A DNA stretch of 64,000 bases. Origin: Blastococcus sp. MG754426. GTDB lineage: Bacteria; Actinomycetota; Actinomycetes; Mycobacteriales; Geodermatophilaceae. Positions 8,169 through 17,182 of the stretch are shown one piece after another (within the stretch, counting starts at the first letter, position 1; each line of letters begins with the position of its first letter). The translations under genes were made by a program, and so were the position numbers. The notes under the pieces were generated by a model. It made no database searches. It worked only from the letters and a program-made list of their open reading frames with translations, and was not told where the DNA came from. Location: contig NZ_SSXC01000004.1 of assembly GCF_021699055.1 (NCBI RefSeq), positions 1-64,000 of the forward strand, given 5' to 3'.

Positions 8169-8558
8169 TCTCTTCCTCCCCGTACGCCTGGCGGCGTCGA
8201 TCGACTCCCGTCCGTCACGCGAGGGACGGGTTTGCTCCGGTAAGCGCGCCGCGTGCGACAGCGGAAGGCGAGAGGCGGGGCACGTGTAGGGACGCCCTCC
8301 GCACTACTTGTGCGCGATAGCGGCCGGAGGTTAGACGACTGGTCGGTAACTCGGTGGCGGCGCCGCGCGTCCAGGGGCTGTCTGCGGAGCGGCTTCCCCC
8401 TTGTGACGACTCCCGAGGGCGCGAGGTCGAAGTCTGCGATGAAGGCCGCGCACAGTTGCCGATACCGCTGCACAATCTCCGGGCCGGATTCGGTCGTGCC
8501 GCCGTCGAGAGCGGGCGGGACGTGCCCGGACACGCACCCGAGGCTCCAGGCGCGGTCA
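8169..8558. other. Intergenic region between EtfD and the GbsR-like gene
   Basis: 390 bases with no supported gene. It should hold the etfD promoter and the 3' end of the next minus-strand unit. Open frames here are GC-rich and arginine/serine-heavy without any motif. I see no strong hairpin. Confidence 0.5.
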
Positions 8559-9104
8559 TCAAGACGACCTCTCCCAGCGAGCTATCGCGCGGGATGCGCT
8601 GGCGCGCAAGTACGACAGGAAGTCCCGTGCTTCCAGAAGTCGGTCTCGGTCGTCCCGGGGGGCGAGTTCACGGAAGCCGGCCTCCAGAGCTTCCTCGAGC
8701 CTCTCCAGCAGGACGAGGCGACTGGCGAGATAGCGCGGAAGGGGATTCGGCCGGCCCAGCCGGTAGTACCCACTTCGCACACCGGGCTCGCGATCCCGTT
8801 GCAAGAGTCCCAGACGGACCAGTTCCTGCACGGCGCCGCTGATCGCAGCCGCGCTGCTGCCGATCCCCTCGGCGAGATCTCGGGCGGTGAGGCGATCCCG
8901 ACCGTCGGCGAGGGCGTAGGCCAGCACGCGCGAGGCCGTCGTGGACAGACCCAGACGATGCAACTCAGCGGTCAGTCGCTGATGCACCCGCACGGAGTCA
9001 CGCCCCGCGTCGAGGTCGGCGGGGTGGGGCAGTCCCTCGGTCCGCGGGGACGTCGCCCCCCGCGGTCCCCGGTCCGGACCCGTGTCACCGGGCGAAGCGG
9101 CCAT
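8559..9104 (-). CDS. MarR/GbsR family transcriptional regulator
   Basis: Winged-helix regulator of 181 residues. The HTH core reads STTASRVLAYALADGRDRLT, then ARDLAEGIGSSAAAISGAVQ and ELVRLGLLQRDREPG at about residues 50-105. The C-terminal helical tail (SRLVLLERLEEALEAGFREL) is typical of the GbsR-like group that often sits beside MmpL or efflux genes. ATG 9104 (MAASPGDTGPD) is preferred; a longer frame to 9260 adds low-complexity residues. It lies 40 bases downstream of a TetR gene on the same strand, and both precede the divergent MmpL exporter, so both may tune export. Confidence 0.83.
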   Translation of the reverse strand: MAASPGDTGPDRGPRGATSPRTEGLPHPADLDAGRDSVRVHQRLTAELHRLGLSTTASRVLAYALADGRDRLTARDLAEGIGSSAAAISGAVQELVRLGLLQRDREPGVRSGYYRLGRPNPLPRYLASRLVLLERLEEALEAGFRELAPRDDRDRLLEARDFLSYLRASASRAIARWERSS

Positions 9105-9144
9105 CACGACCCCGGGGCGTCGGGTGGGGGGTCGCTGGCATCGA

Positions 9145-9849
9145 TCACCCGAACTCACCTGGCTGAACATGGATGCCCTCACGAGGGCTGCTCTCAGGAT
9201 GGCGTGACGAACTTGCGATCCGGATCGCCGTGAAGCCGCTGCGCATGCCTTCCACGACATCCTTCTCGTCGAGGGGAGGGAGCGGCTCAGCCTGGTCGGG
9301 TCTCATCGCATCGAAGACCAGCGACACGTACCGGCGCCGGTCCGCCGGCGAGGCCGGGGGCGTGGAGAGACCGACGACAAGGATGCTGAGCACCCGCGGG
9401 ATGTCGTAGGGCTGGAGGTCCGCACGGATCTCGTTGGCCTCCTGCGCGTGCCGCAGGAGAACGGCGAAGGGCTCCAGGAACTCCCTCAGCAGGTCGTCGG
9501 TCAGCACCGCGAAGTCCGCCGACGAGGCGATCAATCCACGCTCCCGGTCGAGCAGCTCCAACAGCCGCTCGACGATGAGCAAGAACGACTGCCGGGCACT
9601 GCCTTGCGCGCACGAGTGCCGGAGGAGCGGCAGGAGCTCATCTCGCATGATCGACCGGTACACAGCCCGGGTCAGGCTTTCCCGGCTGGAGAAGTGGCGG
9701 TACAGGGTGGCCACCCCGACACCGGCTTCGCCGGCGATCTCCTCCAGCGAACCTTGACCACCTGAGGCGAACACCTTGCGGGCAGCCGCGATCAACCGCT
9801 CGCTGTTGGCCAGGGCGTCGCGCCGCCGCCCTCCTGTCGCCGATGTCAT
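9145..9849 (-). CDS. TetR/AcrR family regulator (MmpL-linked)
   Basis: Regulator of 234 residues with a clear TetR HTH: KVFASGGQGSLEEIAGEAGV then GVATLYRHFSSRESLTRAVY at about residues 24-62. The C-terminal part resembles the TetR_C domain seen in regulators next to exporters. ATG at 9849 has GGGGAG upstream. It is divergent from the MmpL gene at 10009, with an inverted repeat GATAG-n4-CTATC in the 159-bp gap, the usual arrangement for a repressor of its neighbour. Confidence 0.88.
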   Translation of the reverse strand: MTSATGGRRRDALANSERLIAAARKVFASGGQGSLEEIAGEAGVGVATLYRHFSSRESLTRAVYRSIMRDELLPLLRHSCAQGSARQSFLLIVERLLELLDRERGLIASSADFAVLTDDLLREFLEPFAVLLRHAQEANEIRADLQPYDIPRVLSILVVGLSTPPASPADRRRYVSLVFDAMRPDQAEPLPPLDEKDVVEGMRSGFTAIRIASSSRHPESSPREGIHVQPGEFG

Positions 9850-9933
9850 CGCAGCACTCCCCTCACGCCGACTTGCGGCGGCCCCCGTGGTGCCGCCAAA
9901 GCCCCCTCCGCGTCCCGAGCTGACCGCGCTTAC

Positions 9934-9947
9934 GATAGCTTCCTATC
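9934..9947 (+). promoter_or_regulatory. Inverted repeat between TetR and MmpL
   Basis: GATAGCTTCCTATC: 5-bp arms, 4-nt spacer, about 85 bases upstream of the TetR start and 62 bases before the MmpL start. Candidate TetR operator. The arms are short, so chance is possible, but it is one of few AT-containing stretches in the gap. Confidence 0.4.
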
Positions 9948-10008
9948 ACTTCCATTCCGCGGGGCCCGCATGGGCGCTGTGACGCACTGACCGGCTCTGG
10001 GGGCTGCG

Positions 10009-12360
10009 GTGTCGACGTTGCTGTACCGGGTGGGGCGCTGGACCTATCGGCACCCGTTCCGCGTGATCGGGGTGTGGGCGGCGCTCCTCGTCGCGCTCGT
10101 CGGCGCCCTGATCCTCAACCCGCCGAAGCTGAGCACCGAGTTCCGGATCGACGGGACGCCGGCGCAGGAGGTGATCGACGAACTGGCCCGGGAACTCCCG
10201 GAGGTGTCCGGCGGTCAGGGGTCGCTGGTGTTCCAGGCGCCGGCCGGCGACCGACTGGACTCCGAGCGGTTGGGACCGGTCCTCGCCGAGGCGGTGCAAG
10301 GGGTCTACTCGGTTGAGGAGGTCGTCGATCCGGCGGAGCTGATGCAGGCCCAGCAGCAGCCGGGCGCAGCCCCGGCCACCCCGCCGGGGAGCACGCCGGG
10401 CGCACCGGGGAACCCGCCCAGCGCCCCGCCGGGCACGCTGGTCGTCGGGGGCCAGCCGGTGCTGGGCGTGACTGTGTCCGAGGACGGCCGGGTGGCACTG
10501 TTCCAGTTCCAGTTCGACGACCAGATCTTCGAGCTCCCCCAGGGCACCGTCGCCGACACCGTCGCGGCGGCGGAGGCCCCGGCGGAAGAGGCCGGTGTGG
10601 CCGTCCTGCCGGGCGCCACCCTGCAGGAGATCCCCGAGATCATCGGCGTCGGGGAGATCGTGGGGCTCGCCGTGGCCGCCCTCGTCCTCGTCGTCACGCT
10701 GGGCTCCGTGGTCGCCGCTGGGCTGCCGCTGCTGACCGCCCTGGCCGGGGTCGGCGCGGGCATCGGCGGCGCCTTCGCGCTGGCCCACCTGTTCGAGCTG
10801 AACTCCCTGTCGGTCGTCCTAGCCCTGATGCTGGGGCTGGCAGTGGGCATCGACTACGCGCTGTTCATCGTCAACCGGCAGCGCTGGCTGATCCTGACCC
10901 GCGGTCTTGACGCCGGGGAAGCCACGGGCCGCGCCGTGGGCACCGCCGGAAGCGCCGTGTTCTTCGCCGGCACGACTGTCGTCATCGCGCTCACCGCGCT
11001 GCTGGTCGTGGGCATCTCCCTGCTGACAGTCATGGCGCTCATCGCCGCCGCGACCGTCGCCATCGCCGTCCTGGTCGCCCTGACCCTGCTCCCGGCCCTG
11101 CTGGGTCTCGTGAAGGAGCGCATCTGCTCACCCCGCGCCCGGGCACGCCAGGCGGGACACCGCGACCGCTCCCGCAACCCGGCGCGACGCTGGGTCGGCC
11201 TGGTGGTGCGATACCGGTGGGCGGCCGTCGTCCTGGTCACGGCATTCGCCGCGCTGCTCGCCCTGCCGCTGTCCAGCATGCGGCTCGGGATGCCCTCGGC
11301 CGAGAGCTACGGCAGCGGCACCCCGCAGCGTGAGGGATACGACCTGGTCGCCGAGGGCTTCGGGGAGGGCTTCAACGGGCCGCTGGTCGTGGCGGCCCGG
11401 ACGGCCGAGCCCGGCACGCCGATCGAGCCGCCCGCCCTGCAGGAACTGGTGGCCGACCTGAGCGGGATCGACGGCGTCCAGAGCGCCGTGCCGGCCGGCC
11501 TCAGCCAGGACGGCACCATCGCGGTACTGCAGGTCGTCCCCACCACCGGCCCGACCGATGAGGCGACCGAGGACCTGGTCGCGGAGATCCGCGACCGCTC
11601 CGCGCAGTACGGGGACGACCTGGGGATCACCCTCGGCGTCACCGGCCTGACCGCCATCGGCATCGACATGTCCCAGCGACTGTCCGAGGTGCTGCCGATC
11701 TACCTGGCGGTGGTCCTCGGCCTGTCGCTGATCGTCCTGCTGCTGGTCTTCCGGTCCATCCTGGTCCCGGTCAAGGCGACCCTCGGCTTCCTGCTCAGCA
11801 TCCTCGCGACGTTCGGGGCCACGACCGCCGTCTTCCAGTGGGGGTGGCTCAATCAGGTCTTCGGGCTCGACAGCACCACAGTGGTGATGAGCGTGATCCC
11901 GATCATCGCCACCGGCGTGCTCTACGGGCTGGCCATGGACTACCAGATCTTCCTGGTCTCCTCCATCCGCGAGTCCCACGTCCACGGCCACCACGGAACC
12001 GACAGCGTCACCGACGGATTCAGCCAGGCCAGCCGGGTGGTGGTCGCCGCGGCGATCATCATGACCGCGGTCTTCGGCGGGTTCATCTTCAACGCCGACC
12101 CGATGGTCAAGCAGGTCGGCTTCGCGCTCGCCGTCGGCATCCTCATCGACGCGTTCCTGATCCGGCTGACCCTCGTGCCGGCGGTGATGGCGATGTTCGG
12201 CGACCGTGCCTGGTGGCTGCCGGCATGGCTCGACAGGCTCCTCCCCGACCTCGACGTCGAGGGTGACAAGCTCGTCCAGCGGCTCAGCGGCGAGCACGGC
12301 GACGTGCCCGAAGCCGCCGAGCCGCCCGGCCGCGAGCCGGCATCGGCCCGAGCGGGGTGA
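10009..12360 (+). CDS. MMPL/RND family exporter
   Basis: Inner-membrane protein of 783 residues with the two-fold RND layout: TM1 near 20-38, a large external loop, a bundle near 205-370, a second external loop, and a bundle near 560-740. TM4 carries LGLAVGIDYALFIVNR and the matching helix of the second half carries GLAMDYQIFLVS, holding the proton-relay Asp residues. A proline/glycine-rich linker (about residues 119-145) sits in the first external loop. The family exports lipids, siderophores or drugs by proton motive force. GTG at 10009 has only a weak GGGGG upstream. The next gene starts 8 bases downstream. Confidence 0.92.
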   Translation: MSTLLYRVGRWTYRHPFRVIGVWAALLVALVGALILNPPKLSTEFRIDGTPAQEVIDELARELPEVSGGQGSLVFQAPAGDRLDSERLGPVLAEAVQGVYSVEEVVDPAELMQAQQQPGAAPATPPGSTPGAPGNPPSAPPGTLVVGGQPVLGVTVSEDGRVALFQFQFDDQIFELPQGTVADTVAAAEAPAEEAGVAVLPGATLQEIPEIIGVGEIVGLAVAALVLVVTLGSVVAAGLPLLTALAGVGAGIGGAFALAHLFELNSLSVVLALMLGLAVGIDYALFIVNRQRWLILTRGLDAGEATGRAVGTAGSAVFFAGTTVVIALTALLVVGISLLTVMALIAAATVAIAVLVALTLLPALLGLVKERICSPRARARQAGHRDRSRNPARRWVGLVVRYRWAAVVLVTAFAALLALPLSSMRLGMPSAESYGSGTPQREGYDLVAEGFGEGFNGPLVVAARTAEPGTPIEPPALQELVADLSGIDGVQSAVPAGLSQDGTIAVLQVVPTTGPTDEATEDLVAEIRDRSAQYGDDLGITLGVTGLTAIGIDMSQRLSEVLPIYLAVVLGLSLIVLLLVFRSILVPVKATLGFLLSILATFGATTAVFQWGWLNQVFGLDSTTVVMSVIPIIATGVLYGLAMDYQIFLVSSIRESHVHGHHGTDSVTDGFSQASRVVVAAAIIMTAVFGGFIFNADPMVKQVGFALAVGILIDAFLIRLTLVPAVMAMFGDRAWWLPAWLDRLLPDLDVEGDKLVQRLSGEHGDVPEAAEPPGREPASARAG

Positions 12361-12367
12361 CGCGCCC

Positions 12368-12841
12368 ATGATCGGAGTCGACCGGGCGAGCCGGCTCACC
12401 CGGACGAGGAACCAACGCCTCGCGCGGTGGGGACGGCGGTTGATCGCCGGATCCGCCGTCGCCTCGGCCACCCTGCCGTGGCTGGCCGACTGGAACCACA
12501 GCCACACCTTCGGTCCCGAGTACGGCCCGCACGCCCGGTGGCACGGGACCTCCGAGGTCGTCGGCGCAACCGCGGAGGGACTCATCGCCCTGTGGCTGCT
12601 CCGCGCCGCCGACGAGCACCGCCCCGACGAACGCCTGCTCACCGCCGCAGCGCTGCTGCCCATCGCCCGCTGGGCGCCGTTCAACCTCACCCTGCTGGTG
12701 CCGGGCACCTCCCCCTACGACCAGCACCGCATCCCCCAACGGGTGCTGGGCATGCCGGCCGCCCTGCTGAGCCAGGACCTCATCGCCGCCACCGCCGCCG
12801 CCGGGCTGATGCTCCGCCGCCTCGCCCGCGAACGGGCGTAG
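12368..12841 (+). CDS. Small membrane protein of unknown function next to MmpL
   Basis: Protein of 157 residues that I do not recognise. It has a basic N-terminus (RLTRTRNQRLARWGRRLI), a first hydrophobic segment (residues 26-42), then WNHSHTFGPEYGPHARWHG with several His/Trp, and further hydrophobic stretches near 65-80, 95-120 and 135-150, so three or four membrane passes. ATG 12368 lies 8 bases after the MmpL stop, so the two are probably co-transcribed and this may be an accessory to export; that is context only. Confidence 0.75.
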   Translation: MIGVDRASRLTRTRNQRLARWGRRLIAGSAVASATLPWLADWNHSHTFGPEYGPHARWHGTSEVVGATAEGLIALWLLRAADEHRPDERLLTAAALLPIARWAPFNLTLLVPGTSPYDQHRIPQRVLGMPAALLSQDLIAATAAAGLMLRRLARERA

Positions 12842-12954
12842 GGCGCTGGGACCACTCACGCGGCGCGACAGGGGCGGCGGACCGACAGGCAGGCCCACCG
12901 CGCTTCCGAGGTGCTTGTCCTGCACGGGCGGCGCGCAATCGACAGCGAGCGCCT

Positions 12955-13683
12955 TCAGTCGGCGGTCAGGTCCCCGTCGTGGAGGTGGCGCGCGAAGAAT
13001 CCGAATATCCGCCGCCAGGCGTCCTCCGCGGACGGATGGTGGTAGCCGAAGCCCCCCACCCGTTCCAGGACGGCGAGCGGCCCGGCGTTGTGCCGGTTCA
13101 TGAAGGAGTGGCCGGCGTAGGGATACTCCTTGACGTCGTGCTCGACGGCGAGGCTGGTCAGCGCGCCGTCGAGTCGCTCGGCCGCACCCGGCAGCGTCCT
13201 GTCGCGGCCCCCGTAGCTGGCCACCACGGGGCAGGCCCCATGCAGCACGCGCTCGAGATCCTGCGGTGTCTGCCCGTAGTTCGGTGCCGCGGCGTCGAAG
13301 CCACGAGCCGCCGCGACCAGGGCGAAGCCGCCGCCCATGCAGAAGCCGACGATCCCCATGCTGCCGGTGCAGTCGGATCGTCCCGCGAGCCAGGACCGGG
13401 CAGCTTCCAGGTCGTCGAAGGCCGCGCCCTCCCCACGGGACAGCGCCCGGAACGTCGAGCGGAGGCAGCGCACCGGCCCGCCGGCTGTAAACAGGTCGGG
13501 GGCGAGTGCCAGGTAGCCTCCGGCAGCAAGCCGGTCGGCCTGCTGCCGGGTGTCGTCGGTCAGACCGAAGGCCTCGTGCACCACCACGACGCCCGGCCAC
13601 GGGCCCGTGCCGACCGGGGGTACGGCGAGGTACCCCCGCAGCTGCGGCGCGCTCGCGGCCCCGTCGATCGTCGTGTCCGGCAT
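12955..13683 (-). CDS. Dienelactone hydrolase family protein
   Basis: Alpha/beta hydrolase of 242 residues with the dienelactone hydrolase Cys-Asp-His triad: GIVGFCMGGGFALV gives the nucleophilic Cys (about residue 115), ASYGGRDRTLP the Asp (about 165), and YPYAGHSFMNRHNAG the His (about 200). VVVVHEAFGLTDDTR is the oxyanion-hole segment. The family hydrolyses dienelactones from chlorocatechol breakdown, but many members act on other esters or lactones. It is the last gene of a unit with acyl-CoA ligase, thioesterase and BtrH-like genes, 57 bases after the latter, so the physiological substrate may be an acyl ester. Confidence 0.9.
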   Translation of the reverse strand: MPDTTIDGAASAPQLRGYLAVPPVGTGPWPGVVVVHEAFGLTDDTRQQADRLAAGGYLALAPDLFTAGGPVRCLRSTFRALSRGEGAAFDDLEAARSWLAGRSDCTGSMGIVGFCMGGGFALVAAARGFDAAAPNYGQTPQDLERVLHGACPVVASYGGRDRTLPGAAERLDGALTSLAVEHDVKEYPYAGHSFMNRHNAGPLAVLERVGGFGYHHPSAEDAWRRIFGFFARHLHDGDLTAD

Positions 13684-13740
13684 CAGGACCCCCGTGTCGT
13701 GTGCCCGTCGGTGAACTGTCGGGCTGCGTGTGGGCCGACC

Positions 13741-14814
13741 TCACGAGGAGACACGCAGTTCCTCGGCAGCCACCGCCAGCAGGTCGGCGGCCTCCTCCTC
13801 CAGGGCGGGCAGTCGGGCGGCCGCCTCCGTGGCGGCGGCGACCCGGTCCGGCAACGGGACGTCCGCGGTCGCGGCACGAGCCAACCGGCTCCACGCCTCG
13901 GCACACCTGTCGTACGCCCGGCCCGCCCGCGCGCTGACCGAGCTCCCCGCCCGCCACGCCACGTCGTGGCAGCAAGCCACCTGGAGCCGGCGGAAGAGCC
14001 CACCGCCCGTGCCGGCCTTCTCGACGAACACCGGGAGGGCCGCCAGCGCCGCCTCCAGGGTCACGATGTCCCACACCTGCGGCCACGAGGCCAGGTCGTC
14101 GGCGAACAACCGGATCCCGGCGAGCCCCGACGCGCTGATCGAGCCCGGCGGCAGGTCGGAGGAGTCCGCGATCCCCGGACCGCCGTGCCGTATCCCGGCC
14201 GCCGCGGCGGCGAACGCCTCGGCGGCGACTGACCTCAGATCCGGCAGCCGCTCCGGCCAGTCGACAGCGAAGGTGGCGTGACGCGTCGGCGCCGGGAACC
14301 CGGTCGAGCCGCGCGCACGGGCCAGCGCTGCGTAGGGCACCTCCTGGACGTCCTCGCGGTCGTTGTCCACGACATAAGCGACCTGCCGCTCGTCGTCGTA
14401 GCCGACCACCACGACGTCGTGCCGGCTCATCTGCAGCCGGACGCGCAAGTAGGGCAGTTCGGCGATGTCCGCCCAGACCATGACCGGCCGGCCGGCGGTC
14501 AGCTCGTCACGGACCCAGCGCCATCCCAGCGCCGCGTCGTCGGTCCGCCGCACCTCTACGTGGGCACCGAGGCGTCGCAGCAGGTCGACCTCCATGTCCC
14601 CGCCTCGGCCGACGAGGTAGATCGGCGGGACCAGGCCCGGCACCCGCAGATAGTTGAAATCCAGCCCCCCACCGAGGCCGAAGACCAGTCCCTCGGCGAG
14701 TGCCTCCCCTCCCCAGTCGAGCCCCGCCCAGTCCAGCAGGTCGCGGAGTGCTCCGGACCCGCAGTGCCCGGCCATGCGATGCGGATAGGTCTCCAGCAGC
14801 CCTCGCCCGCTCAC
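13741..14814 (-). CDS. BtrH-like protein (BtrH_N domain plus DUF4872)
   Basis: Protein of 357 residues. The N-terminal half has the papain-like BtrH signature ETYPHRMAGHCGSGALRDLL (candidate nucleophile Cys19), then the His region MSRHDVVVVGYDD and the Asp/Asn region VAYVVDND. The C-terminal part is helical, as in DUF4872. BtrH of butirosin synthesis transfers an acyl group from an acyl carrier protein to an amine. GTG at 14814 is chosen because it overlaps the thioesterase stop (GTGA) and keeps ETYPHR; an ATG at 14775 is possible. With an acyl-CoA ligase, thioesterase and esterase in one operon, acyl transfer or hydrolysis is likely; the substrate is unknown. Confidence 0.8.
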   Translation of the reverse strand: MSGRGLLETYPHRMAGHCGSGALRDLLDWAGLDWGGEALAEGLVFGLGGGLDFNYLRVPGLVPPIYLVGRGGDMEVDLLRRLGAHVEVRRTDDAALGWRWVRDELTAGRPVMVWADIAELPYLRVRLQMSRHDVVVVGYDDERQVAYVVDNDREDVQEVPYAALARARGSTGFPAPTRHATFAVDWPERLPDLRSVAAEAFAAAAAGIRHGGPGIADSSDLPPGSISASGLAGIRLFADDLASWPQVWDIVTLEAALAALPVFVEKAGTGGGLFRRLQVACCHDVAWRAGSSVSARAGRAYDRCAEAWSRLARAATADVPLPDRVAAATEAAARLPALEEEAADLLAVAAEELRVSS

Positions 14815-15308
14815 GGCGCCACCGGCGCCGCGTCCCCACCGCCACGGTCGAAGTGCTCCAGCCCGACCACGACGAACAGAGCGGACGCCTCCACCACGAC
14901 CCCTCCCCCCTCGTCGGTGCCCTGCGCCCGGACGAAGAGTTTGCGGCCCTCCCGACGCTGCACACCTGCCTCCAGCAGGTACGGGGTCCCGAGCAGCACC
15001 GGAGCCCGGTACCCGACCTCGAGGTGACGGGTGACCGCGGGCTCCCCGATCAGGTACAGCAGAAAGCCGAACAGGTCGTCCAGCACCGTCGCCACCGCGC
15101 CACCGTGTGCGATGCCCGGCGCACCGACGTGCCGCTCGTCGAAGACGTGTCTCGCCCGCACGGCGTCCCCCTCCCGCCAGACCTGCATCTGATGCCCGTG
15201 CGGGTTCTCCGGGCCGCAGCCCAGGCACCGAGCATGGTGCGGCGGCAGGGGCCCGGCATGGTCGTGCCGGGCAAAACCCTCCGACCAATCCCCGATCACC
15301 GGATCCAC
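14811..15308 (-). CDS. PaaI-type hotdog thioesterase
   Basis: Protein of 165 residues of the 4HBT/PaaI hotdog fold. RCLGCGPENPHGHQMQVW is a common N-terminal feature of this subgroup, APGIAHGGAVATVLDDLFGF is the helix with catalytic HGG and Asp, and TRHLEVGYRAPVLLGTPYLL is the core strand pair. It cleaves acyl-CoA or acyl-ACP thioesters. GTG 15308 (VDPVIGDWSEGF) is chosen; the frame is open to 15356 but the extra residues are not family-like. It sits between an acyl-CoA ligase (210 bases upstream) and the BtrH-like gene (4-base overlap). Confidence 0.88.
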   Translation of the reverse strand: MDPVIGDWSEGFARHDHAGPLPPHHARCLGCGPENPHGHQMQVWREGDAVRARHVFDERHVGAPGIAHGGAVATVLDDLFGFLLYLIGEPAVTRHLEVGYRAPVLLGTPYLLEAGVQRREGRKLFVRAQGTDEGGGVVVEASALFVVVGLEHFDRGGGDAAPVAP

Positions 15309-15518
15309 GTCATCACCCCTGCTTCCTGTCGCGCACCAGCTCGCCTGCGCCCTCATGTCTGCACACTGCCCGCCGGCGGCCGTGGCCGGAGGGAGCAGAA
15401 CTCCGACGCCGGGACCGAACCCGAAGTGGAGGGCCAGTTACCCCGTCGCGGGTGATCGGCCATGACGTCATTCCTGCCCCTCGCCCGTTCCGCCGACACC
15501 GCGTGCCGTCGGCCACGA

Positions 15519-17066
15519 TCAGCGCCGTACCGCGTGCTCTCCTCCGCCGTGCTGCTGCCGCAGCACCGTCTTGAGCACCTTGCCGGTGGCGTTGCGCGGC
15601 AACTCGGGGACGAACTCCACGCGGGTGGGGCACTTGAAGTGCGCGAGCCGCTCCCGTGCGTAGGCGATGAGTTCCTCCGCCGTCGTCCCGGCGCCGTCCT
15701 GGAGCGCGACCACGGCCACCGGGGTCTCACCCCAGCGGTCGTCGGGGACCCCCACGACAGCTACCTCACGGATCGCGTCGTGCCTGTAGAGGACCTGCTC
15801 GACCTCGATCGGGTACACGTTCTCGCCGCCGCTGATGATCATGTCCTTCTTGCGGTCGACCAGGGTGATAAACCCCTCGCCGTCCATGCGGCCCAGGTCG
15901 CCGGTGTGGAACCAGCCGCCGCGGAACGCCTCGGCCGTGGCCTCCGGTAGACCCCAGTAGCCGGCGAACACGTTCGGGCCGCGCAGGACCAGCTCCCCGA
16001 CCTCATCGGCGGGCTGGTTTCTGTCCGTGTCATCGACGATGCGGGCCTGGACGTGGAAGACCGCCCGGCCGATGGAGCCCGCCTTCTCCTTGACGTGGTC
16101 GGCGTCCAGGACCGACACGAGCGGAGCGGTCTCGGTCATCCCGAAGCCCTCCTGGAAGGGCAGGCCCTTGCCCTGGAAGAAGTCGATGACCGGCAGCGGG
16201 CACGGCGCTCCCCCCGAGACGGCGAGCTCCAGCGACGACAGGTCGTAGCCGTCGAAGCCGGGCACCGACATGAGCGCCGCCCACATCGCCGGCACCATGA
16301 ACTGCACGGTGGCCCGCTCCCGCGACATCACCTCCAGAGTCCGGATCGGGTCGAAGGACGGCAGCACCACATTGGTTCCACCGACGTACAGCAGCGGCAG
16401 GGTGTGGACCCCCAGTCCGCCGATGTGGAACATCGGTGCCACTGTCACGGTGACGTCGCTTTCCCGCAGACCCCGGCCGAAGGAGAGGCTGTTCACGACG
16501 TTCCACAGGTGGTTGTCGTGGGTCAGCATCGCGCCCTTGGGACGCCCGGTCGTCCCCGACGTGTACATCAGGCACGACAGATCCCGCCGATCGACGTCGC
16601 TGTCCACGGGCCGGGGCTCGCCGCCGGCCAACACCTGCTCGTAGTCCAACTCCCCGTCCTCGCCCTCCCCGCCGACCAGCAGGCGGGACCGGACCCGGAC
16701 GCCGTCAGCCGCGAGCGCTGCGCGCGCCACCGGGGCGAGGGGCGCGGAGTACACGAAGGTGTCCGACCCCGAATCGGCCAGGAGGTGGGAGACCTCGGCC
16801 GGCGCGAGCCGCACGTTCATCGGGACGAACACCGCCCCCAGCTTCGCCGTGGCCAGCATCGTCTCGAGGAACGCGGCGCTGTTCAGGAGCAGCCCGGCGA
16901 CACGGTCACCCCGGCGGACCCCCAGCGCGCGCAGTGCCCGGGCCAGCTGGTCGGTCCGCCCGTCGAGGTCTGCGTAGGTCAGCCGTCGCTCACCCTCGAC
17001 CAGCGCGACCCGGTCCCCGGAGAGGAAGGCCCTCGTGGCGACCCAGCTACCGATCCCCTTGTCCAT
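15519..17066 (-). CDS. Acyl-CoA synthetase (AMP-dependent, FadD-like)
   Basis: ANL-superfamily ligase of 515 residues activating a carboxylic acid to its CoA thioester through an acyl-adenylate. Motifs in order: P-loop YTSGTTGRPKGAMLTH (about 170), GFGMTETAP (about 305), YWGLPEATAEAFRGGWFHTG, DRKKDMIISGGENVYPIEVE (about 420) and a C-terminal PRNATGKVLK with the catalytic Lys. ATG 17066 is preceded by GGGGAGGACGGCAT. Divergent from a TetR whose promoter carries a strong inverted repeat; first gene of the ligase-thioesterase-BtrH-hydrolase operon. Acid chain type cannot be told from sequence. Confidence 0.93.
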   Translation of the reverse strand: MDKGIGSWVATRAFLSGDRVALVEGERRLTYADLDGRTDQLARALRALGVRRGDRVAGLLLNSAAFLETMLATAKLGAVFVPMNVRLAPAEVSHLLADSGSDTFVYSAPLAPVARAALAADGVRVRSRLLVGGEGEDGELDYEQVLAGGEPRPVDSDVDRRDLSCLMYTSGTTGRPKGAMLTHDNHLWNVVNSLSFGRGLRESDVTVTVAPMFHIGGLGVHTLPLLYVGGTNVVLPSFDPIRTLEVMSRERATVQFMVPAMWAALMSVPGFDGYDLSSLELAVSGGAPCPLPVIDFFQGKGLPFQEGFGMTETAPLVSVLDADHVKEKAGSIGRAVFHVQARIVDDTDRNQPADEVGELVLRGPNVFAGYWGLPEATAEAFRGGWFHTGDLGRMDGEGFITLVDRKKDMIISGGENVYPIEVEQVLYRHDAIREVAVVGVPDDRWGETPVAVVALQDGAGTTAEELIAYARERLAHFKCPTRVEFVPELPRNATGKVLKTVLRQQHGGGEHAVRR

Positions 17067-17126
17067 ATGCCGTCCTCCCCGAGAGCCCACAGTCCGGTGA
17101 CCTGACTCACGGGCAGCTTGGCCAGA

Positions 17127-17144
17127 CTTGACGGTTCCGTCAAG
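17127..17144 (+). promoter_or_regulatory. Inverted-repeat operator, TetR/ligase promoter
   Basis: CTTGACGGTTCCGTCAAG: two 8-bp perfect arms around TT, 60 bases upstream of the acyl-CoA ligase start and 38 before the TetR start. Fourteen of 18 bases recur at 29889, just before the nine-gene operon, so one repressor probably binds both. Confidence 0.7.
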
Positions 17145-17182
17145 ATGAGGCTCCACGCGACCGTCGGATGAAGGGACGAGGC

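Noticed and set aside
8253-9233. Plus-strand open frame opposite the GbsR-like gene
   Set aside because: Low-complexity, Gly/Arg/Pro-rich translation with no domain; the minus strand encodes a recognisable winged helix.
12284-14232. Very long open frames on both strands around the DLH gene
   Set aside because: No stop codons because of GC content; only the DLH and BtrH frames show conserved motifs.
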